This document shows, one piece after another, positions 52,538 through 61,793 of a stretch of 64,000 nt of DNA. This DNA is from Promethearchaeota archaeon (GTDB lineage: Archaea > Asgardarchaeota > Lokiarchaeia > Sigyniarchaeales > SOKP01), in contig JAEOUA010000005.1 in NCBI GenBank assembly GCA_016839555.1, forward strand, positions 96,595-160,594. Direction: 5' to 3'. Position numbers and translations under genes: made by a program. The stretch's first letter is position 1. Each line of letters begins with the position of its first letter. Below the pieces are notes generated by a model that searched no databases, had not been told where the DNA came from, and saw nothing but the letters and a program-made list of their open reading frames with translations.

Positions 52538-55069
52538 ATGAGCTTGCAGAGATCTCTTAATGGGCGTATAATTAGCCCTAAAGAGGGTTATATTTTCGAT
52601 TTTGTGACTAATAAAGAAATAAAAGCCACACCAGAGGAATTAGATGCTATACAACCCTTTCAAAAAAAATTGGTAAAAGAATTAAATTATTCAAAAAAAC
52701 TAATTCAGACAAGACCACAATATTATATTAAAAAAGGAACTCAGAAAATTGGACCAGTAGATATAGCGGTTTTTGAAACTCCTAAAAAAACTCCAGATAA
52801 TTTGTATATTATAGTTGAATGCAAATCTAAAACTAGAAAAGATGGAAAAGAACAATTAAAATCATATATGAATCCCTCTCCTGCCGTAATAGGTGTATGG
52901 TTTAATGGTTTAGAACATTTATATCTAAGAAAAGTTATTAAGAAGGATTATAAAATATCATATGAAGAAATTCCAAATTTACCAAGAAAAGGGGAAAGAA
53001 TTGAAGATATTGGTAAATATAAAAGAAAAGATCTTATTAAACCAAGAAACCTTACTTTAATATTTAAAGATATAAGAAATCATTTAGCTGGAACTTTAAT
53101 CGGAATAACTAGAGATGAGACAATTGCTACTCAAATCATTAATTTATTGGTTTGTAAAATTTACGACGAAATGAATAAGAATCCTAATGAACAAATATCC
53201 TTCAGAGTTGGGATAGGTGAAGATTCTAATGATGTAAGAAAAAGAATTGAATCTTTATTTTATAATGTTAGAAGTGAATATAGTAATATTTTTGATCCAA
53301 ACGATAAAATTGAGATAGATAATAAAGCTCTAAAATATATTGTGGGAGCATTACAGAACTATAGTTTAACAGAAGCAAATCGGGATGCTATAAGAAAAGC
53401 CTTCGAAGTTTTTATTGGACCTGCTTTAAGAGGCAGTGAGGGCCAATTTTTTACACCTAGAAATGTAGTGACAACATGTGTTAAGATATTAAATCCAAAT
53501 CCAGGAGATAAAATTATTGACCCGGCTTGTGGTTCTGGGGGGTTTTTAGTTATTGCTTTAACATATATTTGGGAAGAACTTCAAAATGAACGACTTGAAA
53601 AAAAATGGTCACAGAGGTTATTTTATGAAAAATGGAATAATATTCTTTTAAAATGTTTTAAAGGAATCGATAAAGATAGATTTTTAACTAAAGTTACAAG
53701 AGCCTATATGGCAATATTAGGAAATGGTAAGGAAAATATCTTCTGCGAAAATTCATTAGAATTACCAACAAACTGGAAAGATGCAACAAAAGTTAGTATT
53801 AAATTAAATTCTTTTGATTTCCTTCTAACCAATCCTCCTTTTGGTTCAAAAATAAAAATCAAAAATAAAACTATTTTATCTCAATATGATTTATCTCATA
53901 AATGGAAAACAACCGATGGAATAATAGAAAAAACTAATAAAATAAAAAAGAATCGACCACCTCAAATTTTGTTTATCGAGAGATGTCTTCAATTTCTTAA
54001 AAAGGGAGGGAAAATGGCGATAGTTTTACCTGAAGGAATTTTGGGAAATCCTACTCAAGAATATATAAGAAAATATATTATGAATAATGCTAAAATATTA
54101 GCTGTCATTGATGCTCCAATCGAAACATTTCTACCTAATACATCTACAAAAACTTGTATTTTATTTTTACAAAAGGAACCTACTAATAAAGATTATAATA
54201 TTTTCATGGCTATTGCTGATAAATGTGGTCATGATTCGAGAGACAATATAATTTATAAAATGAATAATAAAGGGGAGATTCTTTATGATGAGAATGGAAA
54301 TAAAATTATTGATGATGATTTCCCTATAATAACCAATAAGTATAAAGAGATTAAAGATAAATATATCTCAAAATATGATAAAAATGGTTTTCTCATACCT
54401 GTTTCAAAACTTAGGTCTCGTAGTCTAATACCTCGATTTTATGATCCCACTATAAAAAAGGATTTAAAAAAGTTAGAATCAAATTATAATTTAGTAACAA
54501 TACAGGAATTAATTGATCAAGGATTAATTTCTATTTTTAGCGGACAAGGAGTAAAAAAAAAGTATTATGGAACTGGAGATATTCCATATATACGAACATC
54601 AGATATAACAAATTGGGAATTAAAAATTGACCCAACTCATAGCGTATCAGAAGAAATATATGAAAAATTTAAACAAGATTTAAAAATAAATGATATATTA
54701 TTTGTTCAAGATGGGGGTAGACTAATTGGAAAGACTTGTATGTTGTCAGAAAAAAGAGATATAAAATCATTAATACAGAGTCATTTCCAAATTATTAGAA
54801 TCGAGGATTATAAAAAATTAAATCCTTTCTTGTTTTTTTATCTATTAAATACCTCAATTGTTCAAAAACAAATCAATGCAAACATAGTTATTCAATCTAC
54901 AATTGCCACGATTGGAGATCGTATTAAGGATATAATTCTACCTATTCCAAAAAGTAATGAATTAGAAGAAATAATTGTTAATAAAGTAAAAGGCATTATA
55001 AAACAACGAGCTATCCTTAGGAAAAAAATTGAGGCAATTTCATCTGAATATTTAGAAGATATAATATAA
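52538..55069 (+). CDS. Single-chain restriction-modification enzyme (nuclease-methylase-specificity)
   Basis: The 843-residue protein joins three parts. Residues about 40-130 resemble a HsdR-type N-terminal nuclease with a PD-(D/E)xK core: D75 in GPVDIAVF and E94-x-K96 in ECKSK. Residues about 270-600 are an N6-adenine methylase with DPACGSGGF (about 328, SAM site) and NPPFG (about 431, catalytic). Residues about 640-840 form one target-recognition domain with the HsdS-like helix. There is no helicase domain. This fits a type IIG-like enzyme that cuts and methylates by itself. No neighbour belongs to the system, which suggests it arrived as a unit. Confidence 0.8.
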   Translation: MSLQRSLNGRIISPKEGYIFDFVTNKEIKATPEELDAIQPFQKKLVKELNYSKKLIQTRPQYYIKKGTQKIGPVDIAVFETPKKTPDNLYIIVECKSKTRKDGKEQLKSYMNPSPAVIGVWFNGLEHLYLRKVIKKDYKISYEEIPNLPRKGERIEDIGKYKRKDLIKPRNLTLIFKDIRNHLAGTLIGITRDETIATQIINLLVCKIYDEMNKNPNEQISFRVGIGEDSNDVRKRIESLFYNVRSEYSNIFDPNDKIEIDNKALKYIVGALQNYSLTEANRDAIRKAFEVFIGPALRGSEGQFFTPRNVVTTCVKILNPNPGDKIIDPACGSGGFLVIALTYIWEELQNERLEKKWSQRLFYEKWNNILLKCFKGIDKDRFLTKVTRAYMAILGNGKENIFCENSLELPTNWKDATKVSIKLNSFDFLLTNPPFGSKIKIKNKTILSQYDLSHKWKTTDGIIEKTNKIKKNRPPQILFIERCLQFLKKGGKMAIVLPEGILGNPTQEYIRKYIMNNAKILAVIDAPIETFLPNTSTKTCILFLQKEPTNKDYNIFMAIADKCGHDSRDNIIYKMNNKGEILYDENGNKIIDDDFPIITNKYKEIKDKYISKYDKNGFLIPVSKLRSRSLIPRFYDPTIKKDLKKLESNYNLVTIQELIDQGLISIFSGQGVKKKYYGTGDIPYIRTSDITNWELKIDPTHSVSEEIYEKFKQDLKINDILFVQDGGRLIGKTCMLSEKRDIKSLIQSHFQIIRIEDYKKLNPFLFFYLLNTSIVQKQINANIVIQSTIATIGDRIKDIILPIPKSNELEEIIVNKVKGIIKQRAILRKKIEAISSEYLEDII

Positions 55070-55182
55070 TATTTTTTTAATTTATCAATTATTGAATTTT
55101 TGAATTTAATCAGATTTAATTAAATTATTATAATTATTTATCAATCAATAATTAGGTTAAATTAAAGTTAATAAGATCAAAA

Positions 55183-55950
55183 ATGTTGCACTTTGGAGAG
55201 TATATTGAATTTTCAAAAGAAAAGCGTTTTGGAGTTATCAAATTAAATCGCACCCATAGATCGAATGCTTTTACCATTGATTTTTTAAGAGATTTAAGAG
55301 ATGCTATTACCTATTGCCAAGATGCTGAAAATATTAGAGGCATCCTCCTCACAAATAATGGGGATTCTTTTAGTACAGGTATGGATTTAGATTATATTGA
55401 TGGAAGTGACCATGCTGCCGTAAAACAGTTAGAAGGAACTGCTGCAGATATATGCAAATTAATATTTAACGGAAAGCCAGCAATTTGTGCAGTTAATGGT
55501 CGAACTATGGGGGAGGGTGTTGTGTTTATGATCTGTTGTGATTATCGAATCGCAACTAGCAATAGTTTTTTCCAAATGCCTGAGATTTATTCAGGTATCT
55601 TTCCTGGAACGGGATGTACCATTCTATTCACTAAAATTATAGGATCTCCGTGGACAAAACGAATGCTTATGTTTTCTGAGAGAATAACTCCTGAAACGGC
55701 TGTTAAAATAAATTTAATAGATGAAATTGCTGAATCAGAAGGAAAATTAATGAAAATGGCACTTGAAAAAGCGCGCTTCTTATCCACGAAAAACCAAACC
55801 GTTCTTAATGCTATAAAACTCTGTTCAAACCATTTTATAGATAAGTCTTATGATGATGCATATGAACTTGAAAAACAAGCATCTGCTTGGTATGAATTTG
55901 AAGATAAACAAAAATTCCTTAAAAAATTTAGGAAAAATTTCTCGAAATAA
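55183..55950 (+). CDS. Enoyl-CoA hydratase/isomerase (crotonase) family protein
   Basis: The oxyanion-hole motifs are GDSFSTGMDLDYI (about 63) and CAVNGRTMGEGVVFMICCDYR (about 105-125). The FQMPEIYSGIFPGTGCTILF stretch contains the region where hydratases place one acidic residue. At 255 residues it is full length. The glycines of the second site are partly replaced (MGEGVV), so the reaction may differ from hydration. It stands alone between the restriction enzyme and a DUF998-like gene. It is the most divergent of the three intact crotonases in the window. Confidence 0.8.
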   Translation: MLHFGEYIEFSKEKRFGVIKLNRTHRSNAFTIDFLRDLRDAITYCQDAENIRGILLTNNGDSFSTGMDLDYIDGSDHAAVKQLEGTAADICKLIFNGKPAICAVNGRTMGEGVVFMICCDYRIATSNSFFQMPEIYSGIFPGTGCTILFTKIIGSPWTKRMLMFSERITPETAVKINLIDEIAESEGKLMKMALEKARFLSTKNQTVLNAIKLCSNHFIDKSYDDAYELEKQASAWYEFEDKQKFLKKFRKNFSK

Positions 55951-56004
55951 AACAAAATAAAAAATAAAAAAAATAATTGATTTTTTAATATTTTCCTTAT
56001 CGGT

Positions 56005-56670
56005 TTATTCTGATTTGTGGAATACTGCAAGTGAGAATGGAATTAGCCATAGAAGGATTGAAAAAAGTAAAAGCCATTCAAATAAAGGATTCGAGATGAT
56101 AACAAACAAAATTAAGAAAGTTAAAGGACCAATGACCCCATAAGCTCCTAAAAGTTTAGGAACTTTAGTTTTATAGAAGATTATAAACCATCCAGTAAAG
56201 AAGGCATTAAGTGTAAATCCACCGAAAGCCAGCTCAGAAGTGAGACCATGCAGGCCAAAAAAGTTTCTATCTTCGCTGAATATTCCCACTCCAATATAGG
56301 ATATAGCTCCCATTAAACCGAAAACAAAGGCAGCTTCTGCAAATCTTATTCTCATTCTAGTAGTATTTTTTAAATCTGGTGTAAGAAACTCTTCTATGTA
56401 AAATATAAAGGGAATAGATAAAGTACCCGCAGCTATACAAGCAATATCATATAAATAAGGGGCGGGAGTATATTTTCCCCCTCCTAAATCGCTAATCCAA
56501 TTATCCCATATGGTATATCCTGTCGCAAGAGTCGCAATAATATGTCCTACTATTAATAAACCAATATAAATTCCCATTAAGCTGTACATGATAAGCTTAA
56601 CAATTTTTTCATTGATAATTTTTTTAGAGATGTTAGATCGAACCCGATTTATAGATTCTCTTAATGTCAT
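56005..56670 (-). CDS. DUF998-like six-helix membrane protein
   Basis: The 221-residue protein has six hydrophobic segments (about 27-47, 63-85 with a break, 88-105, 128-146, 155-172 and 180-215). It carries a WISDLGGG motif after the first loop, typical of DUF998/FrhE-like small membrane proteins. Its function is unknown in all cases. It is convergent with the crotonase at 55183. There is no signal peptide beyond the first membrane segment. The family call rests on the motif and the topology. Confidence 0.7.
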   Translation of the reverse strand: MTLRESINRVRSNISKKIINEKIVKLIMYSLMGIYIGLLIVGHIIATLATGYTIWDNWISDLGGGKYTPAPYLYDIACIAAGTLSIPFIFYIEEFLTPDLKNTTRMRIRFAEAAFVFGLMGAISYIGVGIFSEDRNFFGLHGLTSELAFGGFTLNAFFTGWFIIFYKTKVPKLLGAYGVIGPLTFLILFVIISNPLFEWLLLFSILLWLIPFSLAVFHKSE

Positions 56671-56888
56671 AACTCATCATTTAAAATTTTTTAAATATGT
56701 ATCTTTTAATTATTATTTGTTCACATTGATATTTAAAAATTCAATATTAAAGAGAAGATATTCATTAATTAAACTGATTCCTATTGTAATTATATGAAGC
56801 TAAATGAATTTTAGGATATTTTTTTATGAAAAGAAAATAAAAGGCAAATCATCATATTAAATAAAATTGAAAGAAAGAACTTTCTTGA

Positions 56889-57494
56889 TTATTGCCATTT
56901 TGTTTTTAAATCTTTTCGAGTCAATTTGCTCACCAGATCAATAGAGAAGTAAATAAAATCACAGCATTTCTTTTCCCAGATATGTTGTTCCTTATATTTC
57001 TGATAATCTTTAGATAAATCTAAGCCAACTAAGTCATGACAGCTTACAGAACCAAATTTTTCTTCAAATTTATAAGCAAACTGTATTGCCTTTGTAAAAA
57101 CTAAGGGAACTTGTTGAGATTTAGTGTTCTCATGATCTCCCATTATGATCCCAATAGCTGCTATTGCGCCAGACACAACTCCACATGGACCCTTCCATCC
57201 TTTATCACTTATATAGGAGCCAAAACCACTAAAAGGAATTGCAAGATTATTATAATAACAACTGTCGAATTCTTCTAAATCCAGCACATCCAAAATATTA
57301 ATAAAAGTGTGTCTTGCGCAGCTATTTCCAAATTCTCTACCAGTAGGAGGTAAAGTCTCTTTTAATTCCTCAATTTTATCCTTGAACCTTTGAAATATAT
57401 CTTTTTTAGGGGATTTAGTTTGTTGCATATCTTTCATAATAAATTTGAATTTATAAAAATTTCGGCTTAAAAACTTCATAATATTACACAACAA
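56889..57494 (-). CDS. C_GCAxxG_C_C-family redox protein
   Basis: The 201-residue protein has the spaced cysteines of this family: FGNSCARH (about 65), SCYYNN (about 87), GPCGVVSGAIAAIG (about 108) and, later, SCHDLVG and KKCCDFIYFS. The family is thought to bind a redox cofactor or metal and is often found near iron-sulfur and electron-transfer genes in anaerobes. The precise role is unknown. There is no signal peptide. It is on the minus strand, alone. The call is from the cysteine pattern and the G-x-x-x-G-x-I stretch, so it is fairly good. Confidence 0.72.
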   Translation of the reverse strand: MLCNIMKFLSRNFYKFKFIMKDMQQTKSPKKDIFQRFKDKIEELKETLPPTGREFGNSCARHTFINILDVLDLEEFDSCYYNNLAIPFSGFGSYISDKGWKGPCGVVSGAIAAIGIIMGDHENTKSQQVPLVFTKAIQFAYKFEEKFGSVSCHDLVGLDLSKDYQKYKEQHIWEKKCCDFIYFSIDLVSKLTRKDLKTKWQ

Positions 57495-57657
57495 CTAGTT
57501 TCGAAGAGAAACTTAGAAAATTTTGCTGATTTTCTATTTAAAAATAGCATAGGAATAGAATTTAATATTATTTTAATTGAAGTAAAGATTTGTTTTAATC
57601 CAAATAATATTCAAAATTTTTTCAGTTATCATTTCTTATTTTGAAAATACTAGAAAT

Positions 57658-58167
57658 TCATGAGAAAAAAAACATCAGTATTATAAGAGTTGGTAATAAA
57701 CTAATAGAATTGAACACAATACCTATAATTCCTAACACACTCCCAGCTTTCCGAAGACCAGATACAGGTTCTATTTCTTCAGATCGTTTTTTGTAAGTCC
57801 TTGATAAAATACCAAAAGTTAAACCAATAATAGTCAAAATAGTTAACAATATCAAAAAAGGCCATAAATATATTGCGGGAAAGGTTAAAAACCCAGTTAT
57901 ATCTCCAATAATAAACGATATAAGAGCACAGGCAAAACAACTTTTTGCGTATTTATTTGGAATACCTTGTTTATTGATTTGTTGTAGCTGAGGTGTTTGT
58001 TGATTGTAAATCTCCGTTTGAGGATTTAATGCATTTTTTGAATAGCTATTAGATTCAACCTCCTCTATTGCATACCCTGGAATTAATTCTTTAAGGTTTG
58101 CTCCACAAACTTGACAGAATTTTTGGTTCGGATTAATTAATTTTTCTCCGCAATTTGGACAAAACAT
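57658..58167 (-). CDS. Zinc-ribbon plus DUF4190-like membrane protein
   Basis: A short zinc ribbon (CPNCGEKLINPNQKFCQVCG, residues 3-22) is followed by a polar Q/N-rich linker. Three hydrophobic segments follow (about 78-97, 101-125 and 140-168), separated by a charged loop (YKKRSEEIEPVSG). This is the layout of small zinc-ribbon membrane proteins with a DUF4190-like end. It probably sits in the membrane with the ribbon in the cytosol. Its role is unknown. It is on the minus strand, unlinked to neighbours. Confidence 0.65.
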   Translation of the reverse strand: MFCPNCGEKLINPNQKFCQVCGANLKELIPGYAIEEVESNSYSKNALNPQTEIYNQQTPQLQQINKQGIPNKYAKSCFACALISFIIGDITGFLTFPAIYLWPFLILLTILTIIGLTFGILSRTYKKRSEEIEPVSGLRKAGSVLGIIGIVFNSISLLPTLIILMFFFS

Positions 58168-58334
58168 TCAATTTCAGCTCATTATTCAAATTAGTATTGA
58201 AATAATTATATTTAAAAGGTATATGTTTTATTTAAATATTTTGGAGTAAAAAATATAGAAGATTTTGATTTTTATTAATAATTATCTCCCAAAATTAAAG
58301 TATAACGGTATCAATTTTTTTAATATATTAAGGG

Positions 58335-58735
58335 AATAAAGAATTTACTATTAAAGCTATAATGCCAGATTTTGCAACAACTTATTTACTTCCCTTCATC
58401 ATAGGATTTCAAAAAGCAAAGGAATTATTTTACTTGGGGGATCGCATTCCAGCTAAAAAAGCTTTTGAAATGGAATTAGGAATTAATAAAGTACTCCCAC
58501 ATAATAAATTAATGGAATATTCTAAAGAACAAGCAATGCATTTAATACCTCCTAAAGGACAAGGTTTGGCAATTAAATTAATCAAAAAAAAATACATACC
58601 TATTTTCGAGAAATAATTGAAAAGCAGTTAGATTTAGAAAACAAAGCATGGCGGAGAACTTTAAAAAGTAAAGATTTTAAACTATCTCTTATCGCACTAA
58701 AAGAAAAAAAAGCTACCGAATTTATTGGTAAATAG
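58335..58735 (+). pseudogene. Decayed crotonase, N-terminal half lost and frameshifted
   Basis: The sequence matches the second half of the crotonase at 20606: MPDFATTYLLPFIIGFQKAK, KELFYLGDRIPAKKAFEMEL and INKVLPHNKLMEYSKEQAMH align to its C-terminal region. At a run of nine A around 58574-58582 the frame is lost, and in another frame it continues YFREIIEKQLDLENKAWRRT and then LKEKKATEFIGK to a TAG at 58735. The first half, with the oxyanion-hole motifs, is missing. It is clearly a pseudogene copy. Confidence 0.8.
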
Positions 58736-58872
58736 TTAATTTAAAAAATAAAGCAATTCTTTTGTTAGTTCTTTGAAAAGAAAAATTTTATTTTGGAAGT
58801 AAATAATACTAAAACAAGAACTAATTTAGAGAAAAATATTGAGTAAAACTTAGAAAATATAGGTGATATAAG

Positions 58873-59160
58873 TTGGCGCCAGAAAATGATAATTCTAACG
58901 TATATATTGGAAAGAAGAGATCAATGAATTATGTCATGTCAGCTATGGGCTCTTTAAATGAAGGAAAGCCCGCCAAATTGCTCGCGAGAGGAAGGTCCAT
59001 TTCTAGGGCTGTAGATGTAGGTGAATTATTAATTAGGAAATTTGCCAAGGGAACCAAATACGGCGAAATAAATATTACAACTGAAAAAGTAACGAATAAA
59101 GACGGCAGCGAGAGTAATGTCTCTGCAATCGAGATTGAAATATTACCTGCTGAAAAATAA
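58873..59160 (+). CDS. albA: Alba DNA/RNA-binding chromatin protein
   Basis: Alba dimers coat DNA and RNA in archaea. The 95-residue protein has VYIGKKRSMNYVMSAMGSLN, carrying the lysine pair that contacts nucleic acid (the first is a known acetylation target in Sulfolobus Alba), and ARGRSISRAVDVGELLIRKF. The length is right. The start is TTG (58873), with AGGTGAT about 6 bases before it. It stands alone next to the crotonase relic and the CooT-like gene. The family call is strong. Confidence 0.92.
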   Translation: MAPENDNSNVYIGKKRSMNYVMSAMGSLNEGKPAKLLARGRSISRAVDVGELLIRKFAKGTKYGEINITTEKVTNKDGSESNVSAIEIEILPAEK

Positions 59161-59250
59161 TCAAGAGATAATAGCCTTTATTTTTATCTTCTTAATAATA
59201 TGCTAATATCTTTTTTTTTATTTTTTATTTTTTCTTTATTTCTTTTTAAA

Positions 59251-59550
59251 TTATAAGTCTTTCTTAAGTTCTTCCAGTTTAGCCTGAAATTGGTCTATAT
59301 CGGTGGATGTAACTGTATCATCATTTATTTTTTCGAGAAGCGAAATAAAAGGATTAACAATGGGATGTTGTATTATCGTACAGGTTTGATCTAAAGTATT
59401 AACCTCATAGATTAATGCGGATTCAGCTTCATTAGCAATGCCTAAAATATCTTTTAATAAAAGCTTGTTGCCGTCTGAATAAGATAAAAGAACCACATCT
59501 TCTGCGAGTTGATTATCTACTTTTTTGTCGATTATCTTAAATTCGCACAA
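59251..59550 (-). CDS. CooT-like nickel-binding protein
   Basis: The 99-residue protein starts MCEFKII, with Cys at position 2, and has DVVLLSYSDGNKLLLKDILG followed by EVNTLDQTCTII. CooT-family proteins begin MC, bind nickel through that cysteine and serve carbon monoxide dehydrogenase maturation. The C-terminal 40 residues are an added helix (VTSTDIDQFQAKLEELKKDL). The CODH/ACS genes lie 2.3 kb downstream, which agrees with a nickel role. The family call is by motif, and the function in this organism is inferred. Confidence 0.65.
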   Translation of the reverse strand: MCEFKIIDKKVDNQLAEDVVLLSYSDGNKLLLKDILGIANEAESALIYEVNTLDQTCTIIQHPIVNPFISLLEKINDDTVTSTDIDQFQAKLEELKKDL

Positions 59551-59712
59551 CTAAATTCACACAAATTAAGTTAAATTTAATTATATTATAACTTAATATA
59601 ATATTTTGCTTCAAATAAATCTCATTCTTTATTAATTTAATTTGTAAAAATCTCTTATATATTTCTTAAAGGAAGAATTAGATCTAAACTATATTATTAG
59701 TACAATTTTTAT

Positions 59713-60564
59713 TTATAAATCTCTTATTTCTTTAAGCAAATCAGAAGCCTCTTTTCTTTTCCTTTCCAATAGCTCCTTAAGTTCAGATGATTCATCTTGA
59801 TTAAGAATTCTTTCTTCAAGAATTTCAATAGCCATATAAATACTTTGAAGAGCATTTCCTAAATCGTGAGAATATTTATCTTTTAGGACATATTTTTGAG
59901 AATCTGATAACTTAAATTCTAAATAAATAGTAAAAATTGTTAAAAGAACGGTTAATAAAAAAAGATAACCGTAATTAAGGATTATGAATAGTGTGTCTTC
60001 TGCAAAATATAAACCAAAACTATAACCCTTCATTTGAATAAGAATTCCAATAGGTAAATATGCAATGATCATTCCTACTATACTATATAGAAACCCTTTT
60101 TTAGGTGTTTCAAGAATTATTTTATCTTTTTTCAATTTTATTAAAAGAAAGATTAAATTACTAATCCATATAATGTTTAATATTAAAGAGCAAAAGCGTA
60201 TTGTTAAAGGAAAACCAAAGACAAAAAGGAGCATATAGTTCATTACCACAATAACCGAAATGGTATAAATCAAAATTTTTTTAGACACTTCAATAAAAAA
60301 TAGATTAAATCCATAACAGAGAAATATTATTGCCGATAAAGATAAAATAGCATTATGAAATATAATCAAATACATATATATTTCATTTTCAACAAATACT
60401 AAAAATAAGGCAGTAAATCCAGAAATTTCCCACAAAAGCCAACCAATTCCTAATATTAGATATTTTAAATTTTTTGTTACTTTATAAAAATTGCCGCAAA
60501 CTACAGTGTTAACCGCTCTTAACACTATCAAAACAATAGTGCTAAAGATTATTATTTGGTTCAT
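59713..60564 (-). CDS. 7TM protein ending in an orphan histidine-kinase H-box
   Basis: The 283-residue protein has about seven hydrophobic segments through residue 220. A short soluble tail then reads KDKYSHDLGNALQSIYMAIE, an H-box-like sequence (S-H-D-L-x-N-x-L-Q), followed by a coiled helix to the end. There is no ATPase (CA) domain, so it cannot autophosphorylate alone. It could be phosphorylated by, or dimerise with, another kinase, or be a degenerate sensor. It starts 3 bases after the stop of the upstream 7TM gene, so the two form an operon. Confidence 0.6.
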   Translation of the reverse strand: MNQIIIFSTIVLIVLRAVNTVVCGNFYKVTKNLKYLILGIGWLLWEISGFTALFLVFVENEIYMYLIIFHNAILSLSAIIFLCYGFNLFFIEVSKKILIYTISVIVVMNYMLLFVFGFPLTIRFCSLILNIIWISNLIFLLIKLKKDKIILETPKKGFLYSIVGMIIAYLPIGILIQMKGYSFGLYFAEDTLFIILNYGYLFLLTVLLTIFTIYLEFKLSDSQKYVLKDKYSHDLGNALQSIYMAIEILEERILNQDESSELKELLERKRKEASDLLKEIRDL

Positions 60565-60567
60565 TTT

Positions 60568-61299
60568 TCATTCCTTGACTTTTGGAGTGCAAAATTTTCT
60601 TAAAAACTTGGGAAAAATAAATCCTAGATAAAACTCTATAGATGATGAAATTAAAATGATTCTGGATAAAGCTAAAGTGATGAAATTTAAAGGTATAGAG
60701 GAATCTAAAAACCCTCCAATTGAGAATGATATAAAGGCTGCAATTAAAAATTTTCCTTGAATTTTTACCTCGGGATTTTTAGATTTTAATGAAAATATTC
60801 CAAAAAGAACTCCAGAGCATAACAGTATTAAAATTATCGTTATTAAATAGATCATAACAAATCCTTTAAATCTAATATCAATTATACTCTCTAATACTCC
60901 TAAAAATTGGGGATCTACTAAAATAAAATAAATATAAAAGATTTCAAAAATTATCCCTTCAACAGAAAAAAAAATAAGAATAATCTTACGATACTTCTCC
61001 CACATCAATTCTATAAATGCTTTTAAAAAAAATACTAAAAATATTGGCACAAAAGTTATCGTTGATAATAAATAAAGTTCAAGACTTATTCCTGTACCAA
61101 AAATCAAATATGTGATAAATGAAAGCGTAGAACCCCACCATGGACTAGTTATCCCAAACCAAGATAATCCCAAGTAAAGAAAGGCGGATTCCTTCAAAAT
61201 AAAATATTTGTAGCTAATTTTTATGCTAACCCCCCATGAAATTAATATCATTAAAGCGCTAAGTATTCCATTCACCATCTCAATTGGTTCATACACCAT
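60568..61299 (-). CDS. 7TM membrane protein, first gene of a sensor-like pair
   Basis: The 243-residue protein has about seven hydrophobic segments with short loops (for example SALMILISWGVSIKISYKYF and a YLGLSWFGITSPWW loop). Its soluble tail is only about 15 residues. It resembles the membrane part of the gene that follows 3 bases downstream, so the two may be subunits of one membrane sensor. No catalytic motif is visible. It is divergent from the CODH/ACS genes, about 495 bases away. Confidence 0.55.
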   Translation of the reverse strand: MVYEPIEMVNGILSALMILISWGVSIKISYKYFILKESAFLYLGLSWFGITSPWWGSTLSFITYLIFGTGISLELYLLSTITFVPIFLVFFLKAFIELMWEKYRKIILIFFSVEGIIFEIFYIYFILVDPQFLGVLESIIDIRFKGFVMIYLITIILILLCSGVLFGIFSLKSKNPEVKIQGKFLIAAFISFSIGGFLDSSIPLNFITLALSRIILISSSIEFYLGFIFPKFLRKFCTPKVKE

Positions 61300-61793
61300 G
61301 ATTCATTTCCTTTTAACAATAATTCTCAAAATATTCAAAATTGATATTATAATATAAAATCTCTTAAATAATAGGATTAATACATTACATTAATTCTGCT
61401 AAAATAAAAATTTTTGTTATTTTCTAAAAAATTTTTAAATGAGATATAATTTTGAATCCTAAAATCTTATGAAAACAATTCTTACAATTCATAATCAACT
61501 TTCAAAAGCAGAAATAATTATAATCTTATGAACGGAATTATTTCTTCAAAAAAAAATCAATAAGAATGAAAAAAAATACAAAAAAAATCAAATCTAATTT
61601 TCAATTAAACTCCCCACTTATTTTTTCTCTTAAATTTTGTCTGTTTTGTTTTTTAGATAAAAAAAAAATTTTTTTAAGAATTGATTATAAATCTAATTAT
61701 CAGTAATACTTTAAATAGAAAATGTAAAAAAATTAGAATATAATTTGATGATGTAAATGTCACTTAAAAAAGAAACAGATGGAGGTAAAACCC
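61300..61793 (+). other. Promoter region before the CODH/ACS genes
   Basis: This 494-base gap between divergent genes is A-rich. It holds long A runs (around 61567-61590 and 61659-61668) and no gene. The likely CODH/ACS promoter is at about 61709. No recognised riboswitch or RNA is present. Confidence 0.35.
61707..61717 (+). promoter_or_regulatory. TATA box of the CODH/ACS genes
   Basis: The sequence atactttaaat lies about 27 bases before a likely start near 61740, which leaves an untranslated leader of about 50 bases ahead of the ATG at 61794 and its GGAGGT ribosome site. Confidence 0.4.
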
